From assembly GCA_963841715.1 (NCBI GenBank), contig CAWJDP010000001.1, forward strand, positions 558,001 through 622,000: a stretch of 64,000 nt of DNA, read 5' to 3'. Made by a program: the position numbers and the translations under genes. Of the stretch, positions 1-8,187 are shown piece by piece; position 1 is the first letter of the stretch; each line of letters opens with the position of its first letter. Source of the DNA: DASPWW01 sp963841715. GTDB lineage: Bacteria > Actinomycetota > Thermoleophilia > Solirubrobacterales > 70-9. Below the pieces are notes generated by a model. That model saw only the letters and a list, made by a program, of their open reading frames with translations. It was not told the DNA's origin and searched no databases.

Positions 1-1
1 C

Positions 2-1585
2 GTCTCGCAGCAGCGCGCCGAGCGCGAGCGCTACGTCACCGACGCAGGCCGGTTCCTGCGCGAGGAGCTGAAGGACGTCGGGATCGACGCCGAGATCTCA
101 GGCCGCGCGAAGCACTTCTACTCGATCTACTCGAAGATGACCAAGAAGGGCCGGGAATTCAACGAGATCTACGACCTCACGGCGATGCGGGTCCTGGTCG
201 ACTCTGTCAAGGACTGCTACGGCGCGATCGGGATCATCCACTCGATATGGAAGCCCCTGCCGGGGCGGTTCAAGGACTTCGTCGCGACCCCGAAGTCGAA
301 CCTCTACCAGGCGCTGCACACCACGGTCATCGGGCCCCAGGGCCGCCCGCTCGAGATCCAGATCCGCACCCCCGAGATGCACGAGCTCGCTGAGTACGGC
401 GTCGCCGCGCACGTGATCTACAAGGAGGGCGGCGCCGGCGCAGCCGATCCCGAGCGCGAGAAGATGACCTGGCTGCGCCAGCTGCTCGAGCTCGACTCCG
501 ACGAGGACCCGACCGAGTTCCTCGAGTCGCTGAAGGTCGACCTGTTCGAGGACGAGGTGTTCGTGTTCACGCCGAAGGGAGAGGTCAAGAACCTCTCCGC
601 CGGCTCGACGCCGCTCGACTTTGCCTACGCCGTCCATACCGACGTCGGCCACCGCTGCGTGGGCTCGAAGGTCAACGGGAAGATCGTCCCGCTCCACTAC
701 CAGCTGAAGAGCGGCGACATCGTCGAGATCCTGACCGCGAAGCAGGAGCGCGGCCCCTCGCGCGACTGGCTCAGCCTCGTGCGAACGAGTCGCGCCCGCA
801 ACAAGATCCGAGCCTTCCTCAAGCGCGAGCGGCGCGAGGACGCTGAGCACCGTGGCCGTGAGACGCTGCAGCAGGCGCTGAAGAAGCGGGGGCTGCCCCC
901 GCAGAAGGTCGCCGGGTCCTCGCTTCTCGTCGACGTCGCGCGCGAGATGGGTTTTCGAAAGGCCGACGACTTCTACGTCGCCCTCGGCCAGGCGAAGATC
1001 CCAGCGCGGACGGTCGCGAACAAGGTCTTCCAGCGCCTCAAGCAGGGCGAGTCGGTCGGCGAGGACGAGGCCTCGCCGCTCGCGGGCGTGCTCGCGGGCC
1101 GCGACGCCCAGGCGCCGCGAATCCACGACGCCGCGAACTTCGGCATCCACGTCAAGGGCGTCGACGAGGTGATGGTGCGGCTGGCGAAGTGCTGTCGGCC
1201 CGTCCCCGGCGACGACATCGTCGGCTACGTCTCGCTGGGACGCGGGATCACGATCCACCGCGAGGACTGCAAGAACGTGAAGGCGCTGATGAAGGCGCCG
1301 GAGCGGTTCACCGACGTCTCCTGGGACGGCGACAACGAGACCTCGTACCGTGTCGAGCTGCAGGTCGACGCGTGGGATCGGACGCGCCTGCTCGAAGATC
1401 TCTCGCGGAGCTTCGCCGAGGCCGGCGTCAACATCCTCGAAGCAACCTGTACCGTCAAGCACCCGATGGTCAAGAACAGGTTCGTGGTCGAGGTCGGGGA
1501 CACCCAGCAGCTGAAGCAGTGCGTGAGCCGCCTCCGGCACATCGACTCGGTCTTCGACGCCTACCGCGTCACGCCGACGGGCTGA
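2..1585 (+). CDS. relA: Bifunctional (p)ppGpp synthetase/hydrolase RelA/SpoT (Rel), 5' end off the window
   Basis: Alarmone enzyme of the stringent response that makes (p)ppGpp from GTP/GDP and ATP. The frame is open from base 2, so about 527 residues are visible and the N-terminal HD hydrolase half lies outside the window. In order: the end of the linker and the synthetase domain (GRAKHFYSIYSKM, then GRFKDFVATPK and YQALHTTV); a TGS domain at about residues 186-250 (VFVFTPKG); the Cys/His-rich segment (KCCRPVPGDD, HREDCKN); and a C-terminal ACT domain. The RFKD motif is the R-x-K-D form of dual-function Rel enzymes, not the acidic E-x-D-D form of synthetase-only RelA. It ends 4 nt before the next gene. 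Identity is certain; the presence of the hydrolase half is inferred. Confidence 0.97.
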   Translation, partial: VSQQRAERERYVTDAGRFLREELKDVGIDAEISGRAKHFYSIYSKMTKKGREFNEIYDLTAMRVLVDSVKDCYGAIGIIHSIWKPLPGRFKDFVATPKSNLYQALHTTVIGPQGRPLEIQIRTPEMHELAEYGVAAHVIYKEGGAGAADPEREKMTWLRQLLELDSDEDPTEFLESLKVDLFEDEVFVFTPKGEVKNLSAGSTPLDFAYAVHTDVGHRCVGSKVNGKIVPLHYQLKSGDIVEILTAKQERGPSRDWLSLVRTSRARNKIRAFLKRERREDAEHRGRETLQQALKKRGLPPQKVAGSSLLVDVAREMGFRKADDFYVALGQAKIPARTVANKVFQRLKQGESVGEDEASPLAGVLAGRDAQAPRIHDAANFGIHVKGVDEVMVRLAKCCRPVPGDDIVGYVSLGRGITIHREDCKNVKALMKAPERFTDVSWDGDNETSYRVELQVDAWDRTRLLEDLSRSFAEAGVNILEATCTVKHPMVKNRFVVEVGDTQQLKQCVSRLRHIDSVFDAYRVTPTG

Positions 1586-1589
1586 CGCG

Positions 1590-2447
1590 GTGGCCTCGCG
1601 GCCGCCGGTCAGCGTCGTGGTCCCGTTTCTCGGCCGCGACGCCGACGCCGAGCTTATGGCCGAGCGGCTGGGCGGCATCCGCCTCCAGCGAGACGACGAG
1701 CTGATCGTCGCCGACAACACCGCCTCCGGCGCCGCCGCCGCGATCGCGACTCGCGGCGCGCGGGTGGTCCAGGCTCGCCGCGAGCGCTCCTCCTACCACG
1801 CCCGCAATTCCGGGGCCCGGGCCGCGAGCGGCGATTGGCTGCTGTTCATCGACGCCGACTGCCGTCCCGAGCCGGGGCTGATCGACGCCCACCTCGGCGA
1901 TCCCCCGCCCGGCCGCTGCGGCGCGCTGACCGGCGCGGTGCTGCCCGAGCGGGGCCAGCGCGCGCTCGCGGCTCGCTACGCGACCGACCGCGGCTTTCTC
2001 AACGGCGCCGGAGCCGATCGCGGCGAGGTCTGGGCGGTCGGCGGCAACCTGATGGTTCGCCGCGCGGCGTTCGAGGAGCTGGGCGGGTTCGAGGAGGGGA
2101 TTCGCTCCGGCGGCGACGTCGACCTCGCGTGGCGCCTCGTGCGCGCCGGGTGGACGCTCGAGCCGCGCCCGGGCGCGGTCGTCCACCACCCCCACAGCGA
2201 GCGCGTCGCGGATCACCTCCGGATCGTCGCCCGCTACGGCGCCGGGGCGCGGTGGCTGAACGAGCGCTACCCCGGGTTCGCCGGGCGCTGGCCGCTTCCG
2301 AAGCAGCTCGCGCTCGCCGCGATCGACGCCGCCCGGCTGGCGCCGCGCGACCGCGAGGGCGCCGCATTCCGCGCCCTCGACGGGCTTGGCCTCGTCGCCC
2401 ACAACGTCGGCTACCGCTCGAGCAACGCGGTGCGGCGACCGGCTTGA
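1590..2447 (+). CDS. Family 2 glycosyltransferase
   Basis: GT-A fold glycosyltransferase of about 285 residues starting at GTG, 4 nt after the rel stop. It shows the N-terminal nucleotide-binding strand (SVVVPFLGRD), the metal/nucleotide motif FIDADCRPEPG, and the acceptor-side GGNLMVRRAAFEELGGF followed by GGDVDLAWRLVRAGW, which resembles the E/D-D-x-D-L segment of GT2 enzymes. There is no membrane segment, so it probably acts in the cytoplasm on a nucleotide-sugar donor. Donor and acceptor cannot be told from sequence. No glycan cluster surrounds it, so the pairing with rel may be positional only. Confidence 0.85.
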   Translation: MASRPPVSVVVPFLGRDADAELMAERLGGIRLQRDDELIVADNTASGAAAAIATRGARVVQARRERSSYHARNSGARAASGDWLLFIDADCRPEPGLIDAHLGDPPPGRCGALTGAVLPERGQRALAARYATDRGFLNGAGADRGEVWAVGGNLMVRRAAFEELGGFEEGIRSGGDVDLAWRLVRAGWTLEPRPGAVVHHPHSERVADHLRIVARYGAGARWLNERYPGFAGRWPLPKQLALAAIDAARLAPRDREGAAFRALDGLGLVAHNVGYRSSNAVRRPA

Positions 2448-2533
2448 GCGACGAGCGCGTTCGCGGCGGGGTCGTTCGCGGCTCGTGTCCATTGTCGGGG
2501 TGTCCCGAGGATCGTGAGAGTAGCCTGGCCGTG

Positions 2534-2755
2534 ATGGAGCGAATCGCGTGGACGGACGAGCGCCTTGACGACCTCGCTCGGCGGATTGACTCCGGCTTCG
2601 ACCGGGTCGATGCGGACATCCGTGAGCTGCGGCTCGAGATCCACAGCGAGGTTGGCGCTCTGCGCGCGGCCATGGTGAGGGTGGCGGCCGCGATGACGGC
2701 CGCGATGCTCACCGGCTTTCTGGGCGTGATCGCCGCGGTGCTGGCGCGCGGCTAG
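2534..2755 (+). CDS. Small coiled-coil, C-terminally membrane-anchored protein
   Basis: A 73-residue protein of unknown function. Residues 1-45 are charged and heptad-like (DERLDDLARRIDSGFDRVD, then RELRLEIHSEVGALRAA), and the last 25 residues form one hydrophobic helix (MTAAMLTGFLGVIAAVLA). A GTG 3 nt upstream is an alternative start. A TAGCCT hexamer 13 nt before the ATG and the lack of a Shine-Dalgarno sequence suggest a leaderless mRNA. It converges on the HIT gene with a 4-nt overlap. Similar short proteins with this layout are familiar from actinobacterial genomes, but I know of no assigned role. Confidence 0.7.
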   Translation: MERIAWTDERLDDLARRIDSGFDRVDADIRELRLEIHSEVGALRAAMVRVAAAMTAAMLTGFLGVIAAVLARG

Positions 2756-3186
2756 CGCAAGCGCTCGATCGCGGCGCGGACGATCCGCGCCGTCTCCTCG
2801 AGGTGCTCCTCGCTGTCGTACTTGCGCCGCGGCCAGAAGAAGCCGCGCAGGCCGTCCTTCGGCCGCCGCGGGACGATGTGGACGTGGAGGTGGGGGACGC
2901 TCTGGCTGACGACGTTGTTCATCGCGACGAAGCTGCCCGGCTTCTCCATCGCCTCGGGGATCGCCCGCGAGAGCAGCTGCGCGTTGGTGAAAAACGGGCC
3001 GACCAGCTTCGCCGGGAGGTTGGCGAGCGTCTCGTAGTGCTCGCGCGGGACGAGCAGCGAGTGGCCGGGGAACAGCGGCCGGTGGTCGAGGAACGCGATC
3101 GAGTTCCCGTCCTCGAACACGACCGTGCCGTGCTCCTCGCCGGCGACGATCGCACAGAAGGCGCAGTCATGAGCGCTGCTAGGCAA
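2752..3186 (-). CDS. HIT family hydrolase
   Basis: A 144-residue histidine-triad nucleotide hydrolase/transferase. The triad is HLHVHIVPR near residues 99-107, and an N-terminal CAFC pair is the usual zinc half-site of HIT proteins. It starts at TTG overlapping the stop of the lipid kinase gene upstream (8-nt overlap), so the two are probably co-translated. It is one of two HIT genes in this leftward block. The substrate (AMP-lysine-like, Ap4A or similar) cannot be fixed from sequence. The last residues are basic (RAAIERLR). Confidence 0.9.
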   Translation of the reverse strand: MPSSAHDCAFCAIVAGEEHGTVVFEDGNSIAFLDHRPLFPGHSLLVPREHYETLANLPAKLVGPFFTNAQLLSRAIPEAMEKPGSFVAMNNVVSQSVPHLHVHIVPRRPKDGLRGFFWPRRKYDSEEHLEETARIVRAAIERLR

Positions 3187-4204
3187 CGATCGTCAGCGCA
3201 CCGGGCTCGATCCCGAGCTCGAGGTCGGCGACGTCGCCGATGTAGTCGCCGTCGACCTGGACGGGGAACGCCCTCGGATGGTCACGCTCGTCGCGCGAAG
3301 TCGAGTGGACCTTGGCCGAGCTGACGCCGTCAAAGTGGTGGATCTGGCTGTGCTCGGGGAGGCGCAGGCGCTCGCTGATCACGCGAGCCGCGATCATCGG
3401 CATATCGCGCTGCGCGGCGCGCTTCAGCGTCGCGACCGACAGCGTGCCGTTGTCGAGCGCGGCGTTCTCGCACACCCGCAGCGGCTGGTCGCGGAAGTAG
3501 GTGAACGGGTCGGAGTTCTGGGCGATCGCGGTGATCCCCTCGGCGCTCTCGCCGTCCACCTCGAGCTTGAGCTGGACCGGGTTGCGCAGGTATTTGCGGT
3601 AGAAGGCCGAGATCGCCGCCCAGGTGAAGTACCACTCGCCGGCGCGCGACTTCAGCTTCGGGTGCGCGTCGACGCGCTTGACGACGGCGGCGTCGAGCCC
3701 GGCGCCGCACGCGAACACGAACCGGCGACCGTTCGCCGTCCCGAGGTCGATCCGCCGCGGCTGGAAGTCGTCGGCGAGGCCGAGCAGGTGCTCGGTGGCG
3801 TCGACGACGTCGTTCGGCATTCCGAGCGTGCGGGCGACGACGTTCGTGGAGCCGCCGGGGAGCACCGCGACCGGCACGTCGGTTCCCGCGAGCCCGTTTG
3901 CGACCTCGTTCAGCGTCCCGTCGCCCCCGAATGCGACGACGAGGTCGTAGCCGCCGTCGCGCGCCTCGCGCCCGATCTCGATCGCGTGCGCCTTCGCCTC
4001 GGTCGACACGGCGGAGACCTCGTAGCGGCCCTGGAGCGCGTACACGACCAGGTTCTTGAGCCGGTCCGAGACCGTCGTCGCGTACGGGTTGACGATCACG
4101 AGCATGCGTTTCTTCGCAGGCGCCCCTGCCGAGTCGCCTCTGCCGGGGCTCGCCGTCCCGGCGACCGGGCGCGACGGTGCGGATGCTGAAGAAGCGGCGG
4201 TCAC
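3179..4204 (-). CDS. Diacylglycerol kinase family lipid kinase (DgkB/YegS-like)
   Basis: DAGK-catalytic domain protein likely to phosphorylate a lipid or lipid-like alcohol at the membrane. It shows the N-terminal strand MLVIVNPYA, the nucleotide motif VVAFGGDGTLNEVANGL, the loop VLPGGSTNVVARTLG, and the C-terminal beta-sandwich ending in DLELGIEPGALTI. The start is uncertain. The GTG at 4204, 7 nt after the previous gene, gives 341 residues with a disordered Ala/Ser/Pro leader; the ATG at 4105 gives 308 residues, closer to the family norm. Its neighbours are a HIT protein and an MBL hydrolase in one tight unit. Confidence 0.88.
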   Translation of the reverse strand: MTAASSASAPSRPVAGTASPGRGDSAGAPAKKRMLVIVNPYATTVSDRLKNLVVYALQGRYEVSAVSTEAKAHAIEIGREARDGGYDLVVAFGGDGTLNEVANGLAGTDVPVAVLPGGSTNVVARTLGMPNDVVDATEHLLGLADDFQPRRIDLGTANGRRFVFACGAGLDAAVVKRVDAHPKLKSRAGEWYFTWAAISAFYRKYLRNPVQLKLEVDGESAEGITAIAQNSDPFTYFRDQPLRVCENAALDNGTLSVATLKRAAQRDMPMIAARVISERLRLPEHSQIHHFDGVSSAKVHSTSRDERDHPRAFPVQVDGDYIGDVADLELGIEPGALTIVA

Positions 4205-4211
4205 AGCTCGT

Positions 4212-5231
4212 CTAACCCCGGTCGCCCGCCGGGTTACCGTCTGCCTCGTAGCGGACGACGGAGCCGTCGCTGACCTCGCGGACACGGCCCTCGTTGATGA
4301 GCAGGTCGACGTGTCCGATCACCTCGGACAGGGTGAGGAAGGCCTGCGTCACGGCGACGTCTCCCCACAGCGCCTGGGCGAGCTCGTGCCCGGTCCGGGG
4401 CTGTTCGACGATCAGCTCGTAGAGCTTCTCGCGCCGCCTCTCGATCCGCTCGAAGCGCTCGTCGATCAGCTCGCGATGGTTCGTCACCGGGTCCCCATGA
4501 CCGGGCAGCACGATCTCAGCCGGGAGCTCGCGCGTCTTTCGCAGCGAGTCGATGTAGGTGACGAGCGCCTGCGTGCGTTCCGTCGAGCCGTCGAGCGGGC
4601 GCGTGATCAGCGCGTTCGAGGAGATCTGCGGCAGCAGATGGTCGGCGCCGATCAGGATCCGCCGCTCCGAATCCCAGAACAGCGTGTCCGAGGGGCTGTG
4701 GCCCGGCCGGTGGAGGACCTCGAAGCTGCGGTTGCCGAGCTCGAGCGTCTCGCCGTCGTGGAGCGGCTTCGTGATGTCCGCCTTCGCGCCCCAGGCGCGA
4801 AAAGTCCGCGACACGCTCTGCAGCGCGACGATCATGTCCTGCGGGATCCCGTGGCGCAGCATCAGCTCGCCGGCAAAGCGGTCGTCGCGCTCGGCGTCGT
4901 CGCCGAAGTTCTCGATGAACGGAACCGCGACGTCGATCGCCGCGACCTCGGCGCTGGAGCGCGACGCGATCACCTCGATCAGCCCGAGATGGTCGATGTG
5001 CTGGTGGGTGAGAATCACGAGCTCGAGCTCGTCGATCGAGTGGCCGAGCTCGGCGAGCTGATGCTCGAGCTCGTCGAGCGCCTTGCCCGAGTTCGGGCCC
5101 GTGTCGACGAGCGTCAGCGGCTCGTCCTCGATCAGGTAGCAGTTGACGCGCCCGACCATGAACGGGGTCGGGACCTGGAGCCGGTGGATCTCGGCGTCGG
5201 CGGCGCGTTCGAGCGCCTCCTCCGCGTTCAC
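4212..5231 (-). CDS. MBL-fold metallohydrolase with C-terminal winged-helix region
   Basis: A 339-residue metallo-beta-lactamase-fold hydrolase. Metal ligands: LTHQHIDHLG (H-x-H-x-D-H) near residues 75-80, the His of LHRPGHSPSDTLFW, the Asp of LIGADHLLP, and the His of VLPGHGDPV. About 80 C-terminal residues after the last ligand (from the Arg-rich ERFERIERRREKLYELI) look like a winged helix, as in LACTB2-like and ribonuclease-like MBL proteins. It overlaps the stop codon of the phosphomannomutase gene upstream by ATGA. The substrate is unknown; an RNase or thioesterase activity is possible. Confidence 0.87.
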   Translation of the reverse strand: MNAEEALERAADAEIHRLQVPTPFMVGRVNCYLIEDEPLTLVDTGPNSGKALDELEHQLAELGHSIDELELVILTHQHIDHLGLIEVIASRSSAEVAAIDVAVPFIENFGDDAERDDRFAGELMLRHGIPQDMIVALQSVSRTFRAWGAKADITKPLHDGETLELGNRSFEVLHRPGHSPSDTLFWDSERRILIGADHLLPQISSNALITRPLDGSTERTQALVTYIDSLRKTRELPAEIVLPGHGDPVTNHRELIDERFERIERRREKLYELIVEQPRTGHELAQALWGDVAVTQAFLTLSEVIGHVDLLINEGRVREVSDGSVVRYEADGNPAGDRG

Positions 5232-6616
5232 CCGCGGATCACCTCCAGGACCTCGTCGCGCTTCGACTCCATGTCCTCATGCGAGACGAGCGACTCGAGG
5301 TTGAGGCGCAGCAGCGGCTCCGTGTTCGAAGGCCGGACGTTGAAGTGCCAGTCGAGGTAGTCAACCGAGACCCCGTCGAGCCACGAGACGTCGCCGTCGG
5401 AGTAGCGCTCCGCGAGCTCCTTCATCTTGCCGTCCTGATCGGCGACCTCGGAGTTGATCTCGCCGGAGATGAAGTAGCGGTCGCGGAACGCGCCGACGAT
5501 CTCCGCGAGGCTGCGCTCGTCGGCGGACAGCAGCTCGAGCACGAGCAGCGCCGGGATCGTGCCGGAGTCCGCGCAGTAGAAGTCGCGGAAGTAGTAGTGG
5601 CCGGAGACCTCGCCCCCGAACGCGGCGTCGTATTCGCGAAGCGCGGCCTTGAAGAACGCGTGGCCGACCCTGTTGATGTGCGGCGTGCCCCCGAGCTCGC
5701 GGACCGTGTCCGGGACGGCGCGGCTCGCGCGCACGTCGTAGACGACGTCGGCGCCCGCCTGCTTGTCGAGGATCGAGCGCGCCAGCATCGCGGTCAGGAA
5801 GTCGCCGTCGACGAACTCGCCCCTGTGGTCGATGAAGAAGCAGCGGTCAGCGTCGCCGTCCCAGGCGATTCCAAGCTCGGCCTTCTCGCTGCGCACCTTG
5901 TCGACGATGAAGCGGCGGTTCTCCTCGAGCAGCGGGTTCGGCTCGTGGTCGGGGAACTCGCCGTCCGGCTCCCAGTAGGTCGTTGTCGGATCGAGCCCCA
6001 GCCGCTCGAGCAGCGGACCGATCATCGGCCCCGCCATCCCGTTGCCCCCGTCGACGACGAGCCGCCGCGGCTTGACGCGCCCCGGGTCGATGAAGCCGAG
6101 CGCGCGCTCGTGGAAGTCCTCGTAGATGTCGACCTCCTCGAGCTCGCCCTCCGCAGTCGGATCGGGCAGTCCGGCCTCGATCTCGGCACGCACGTCGCCG
6201 ATCCCGGCGTCGCCGGAGAGCGCGAGCGCGCCCTCGCGGACGAGCTTGATCCCGGTCCACGCCTTCGGGTTGTGCGACGCGGTCACCATCGCGCCGCCGT
6301 CGAGCTCGCGGGAGCCGACGAGGAAGTAGAGCATCTCGGTCGCGACCATCCCCGCGTCGATCACCGTCGCGCCCTCGGCGAGCAAGCCGGCGCGCACCTG
6401 CGACGCCATCTCCGGGGCGGTCAGCCGCATGTCGCGGCCGAGGCCGATCCGCAGCGCGTCTGGGGGCTTGTCGCGGAGCCGCCCGAGGACGCGCGCGAAC
6501 GCGCGGCCGATCAAGAGCGCCGTGTCGGCGTTCATATCCTCCCCGTAGAGGCCGCGGATGTCGTACGCCTTGAAGATCCCCGGGGCGACCGCCCCCGGTC
6601 CGCCGACTCGGCTCAA
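5228..6616 (-). CDS. manB: Phosphomannomutase/phosphoglucomutase
   Basis: Alpha-D-phosphohexomutase of 462 residues interconverting hexose 1- and 6-phosphates. All four family signatures are present: active-site serine loop VTASHNP, metal loop DGDADRCFFID, sugar-specificity loop GGEVSGHYYF, and phosphate-binding RPSNTEPLLRL near the C terminus. The GEVSGH form fits enzymes using mannose and glucose phosphates. It overlaps the HIT gene upstream and the MBL gene downstream by 4 nt each, so all are probably one mRNA. It would feed GDP-mannose or UDP-glucose synthesis. The symbol is by family; mannose versus glucose preference is not proven. Confidence 0.93.
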   Translation of the reverse strand: MSRVGGPGAVAPGIFKAYDIRGLYGEDMNADTALLIGRAFARVLGRLRDKPPDALRIGLGRDMRLTAPEMASQVRAGLLAEGATVIDAGMVATEMLYFLVGSRELDGGAMVTASHNPKAWTGIKLVREGALALSGDAGIGDVRAEIEAGLPDPTAEGELEEVDIYEDFHERALGFIDPGRVKPRRLVVDGGNGMAGPMIGPLLERLGLDPTTTYWEPDGEFPDHEPNPLLEENRRFIVDKVRSEKAELGIAWDGDADRCFFIDHRGEFVDGDFLTAMLARSILDKQAGADVVYDVRASRAVPDTVRELGGTPHINRVGHAFFKAALREYDAAFGGEVSGHYYFRDFYCADSGTIPALLVLELLSADERSLAEIVGAFRDRYFISGEINSEVADQDGKMKELAERYSDGDVSWLDGVSVDYLDWHFNVRPSNTEPLLRLNLESLVSHEDMESKRDEVLEVIRG

Positions 6617-7095
6617 AGTCGCTCCTTGAGCGCACGGTAGCTGTCCTCGAGCGATTGCGGCAGGACGCGCGTGTCGGCGAGGACCGGCATGAAGTTGGTG
6701 TCGCCTCCCCAGCGCGGGACGACGTGCATGTGGATGTGGCCCTCGAACCCGGCCCCGGCGACGCGCCCCTGGTTGAAGCCGACGTTGTAGCCCTGCGGCG
6801 AGTAGGCGTCGTCGAGCGCCCGCAGCGAGCGCTGCGCAAGGGCCATCATCTCCGCGACGATCTTCGAGTCGAGGTCCTGGAGGCTTGCGATATGCGCATA
6901 CGGGGCGACCATCAGGTGGCCGTTCGTGTAGGGGAACGCGTTCAGGATCACGTACGCGCTCTCGCCGCGCCGGACTATGTAGTTGGCTTCGTCGTCGTCC
7001 TCAGCCGGCTTGGCGCAGAAGATGCACTCGGTTTCCTTCGACGCGTCCTTCACGTAGGCGAGGCGCCACGGCGCCCACAGTCGTTGATTCGCCAC
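6613..7095 (-). CDS. HIT family protein, Ap4A phosphorylase-like
   Basis: A 160-residue HIT protein with N-terminal RLWAPWRLAYV, a zinc pair in CIFC, and the triad HIHMHVVPRW. The WAPWR start and HxHxH triad followed by a tryptophan match the actinobacterial diadenosine tetraphosphate phosphorylase branch (Rv2613c type), so an Ap4A-degrading role is likely. It starts at GTG. On the coding strand a TAGGAT hexamer lies exactly 12 nt before that GTG, suggesting a leaderless transcript that begins here and runs into the mutase, MBL, lipid kinase and second HIT genes. Confidence 0.9.
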   Translation of the reverse strand: MANQRLWAPWRLAYVKDASKETECIFCAKPAEDDDEANYIVRRGESAYVILNAFPYTNGHLMVAPYAHIASLQDLDSKIVAEMMALAQRSLRALDDAYSPQGYNVGFNQGRVAGAGFEGHIHMHVVPRWGGDTNFMPVLADTRVLPQSLEDSYRALKERL

Positions 7096-7104
7096 GCGGG
7101 CATC

Positions 7105-7692
7105 CTACGGATGGAACTGGGGCCACTTCTTGAGGAACGGAAGCGGGTCGATCGGCTTCGCCTCGAGGCTGCGCCCCGGCCGGATCTCGAAGTGGAGGTG
7201 GTCGCCGTCGCACGAGCCGGTGCAGCCGACGAGGCCGATCCGCTGCCCCGCGGCGACGCGATCGCCGGCCCGAAGGGTCGAGGGGCGGAGCATGTGCTCG
7301 TAGACGTAGGTGCGGTGGTCGACGGGGCTGAAGATCCCGATGTAGTTGCCGCGCCCGCCCGACCGCGGGCTGTTCAGGCTCTCCGACTCCAGCACGACGC
7401 CGTCGCGGACGGAGACGATCGGTGTCCCGGCGTCGGCGAGGATGTCCTGGCCCGCGTGAAAGCCGTAGCTCCTCGGGGCGCCGAACCGCCCCGCGCCGGG
7501 GGCGAAGGTCCACTTCGTCCCGATGAGCGGAAAGTAGGGGCCGGCGCTGAGCGAGGCCGAGGTGCCGCTGCCGATCCTCTCCGGGGGAGGGCCGAGCCGC
7601 GCGCTCTGCGAGAGCGCGCCGCCGGTGTCTCCGGAGAGCAGGTCCTGGATCTGGGAGCCAAGGCCGACTCCGAACGCGATCGCCGCCGCCAC
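7105..7692 (-). CDS. M23 family metallopeptidase (LytM-like)
   Basis: Extracytoplasmic zinc peptidase of the peptidoglycan-hydrolase type. The LytM domain has GFHAGQDI (H-x3-D) at about residues 79-83 and HLHFEIRPG (H-x-H) at about 165-167 of this frame. The first standard start is the GTG at 7692, but that codon falls inside a hydrophobic segment (AAIVAVAAAIAFGVGLG). The real protein must begin further upstream, in the region annotated separately at 7693-8187. The stop lies just upstream of the Ap4A-type HIT gene on the same strand. Endopeptidase versus non-catalytic (EnvC-like) role is open, but all ligands are present. Confidence 0.85.
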   Translation of the reverse strand: MAAAIAFGVGLGSQIQDLLSGDTGGALSQSARLGPPPERIGSGTSASLSAGPYFPLIGTKWTFAPGAGRFGAPRSYGFHAGQDILADAGTPIVSVRDGVVLESESLNSPRSGGRGNYIGIFSPVDHRTYVYEHMLRPSTLRAGDRVAAGQRIGLVGCTGSCDGDHLHFEIRPGRSLEAKPIDPLPFLKKWPQFHP

Positions 7693-8187
7693 CGCGACGA
7701 TCGCGGCGCCGCGGACGAGTGTCAGCCGCCGCCGCGGGGCGAGCGGGCCGCGGGCCGGTCGGCCCTGCGGGCGCCGGCGGGCGGGTGCCCGCCTCCGCGG
7801 CCCCGCCGCCGCCGCGGGGCGGTGCCGCGGCTCGTGCTGCTTCGGCTTCGGTGGCTTCCCCTCGTGCCCCCGCGGCCTGCGCTTCGGCAGCGAGGGGCGG
7901 GCGAGCCTTGGGAGCTTCGGGCGCGGCAGCGAGACCGACCGCAGTCGCGGGCGCGGCAGCGAGGGCTTCGGGCCGTGCCGCCGCGGCTTCGGCTCCGACA
8001 GCGGGCCGGGGTCGAACGGGCCCGGGCCGACCGTGCGCTCGGGCGCGGATCGCTGCTCCGGCGGCGCGTCTTGAACGCGCGCGCGGTCGTACTGGAACTC
8101 CGGACCCGGATCGAACGGCCCAACTCGTTCGGCGGGTGCGCGAGGTCCCCGTCTCTCTGTCGCCTGGGGATCGGCGATCGCGTCAGG
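7693..8187 (-). other. In-frame N-terminal extension of the M23 peptidase, start codon not resolved
   Basis: The peptidase frame stays open upstream to the CorA stop. It encodes a Pro/Arg/Lys-rich segment with repeated short motifs (two copies of GPFDPGP, then LPRPRLRS, LPRPKLPR, LARPSLPK) leading into the membrane anchor RRLTLVRGAAIVAVA. Such ordered repeats argue for real translation as a cytoplasmic basic tail. No ATG, GTG or TTG exists in this frame here. Candidates are an ATC codon at 8178, CTG codons (for example 8001), or a small indel hiding the true start. The tail would precede a single membrane helix. Confidence 0.6.

Noticed and set aside
4960..5030. CTGGTGGGTGAG as another copy of the shared CAGGTGGGTGT element
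   Set aside because: It lies inside the MBL hydrolase coding frame at the conserved HQHIDH codons and lacks the GCGAGGC half.
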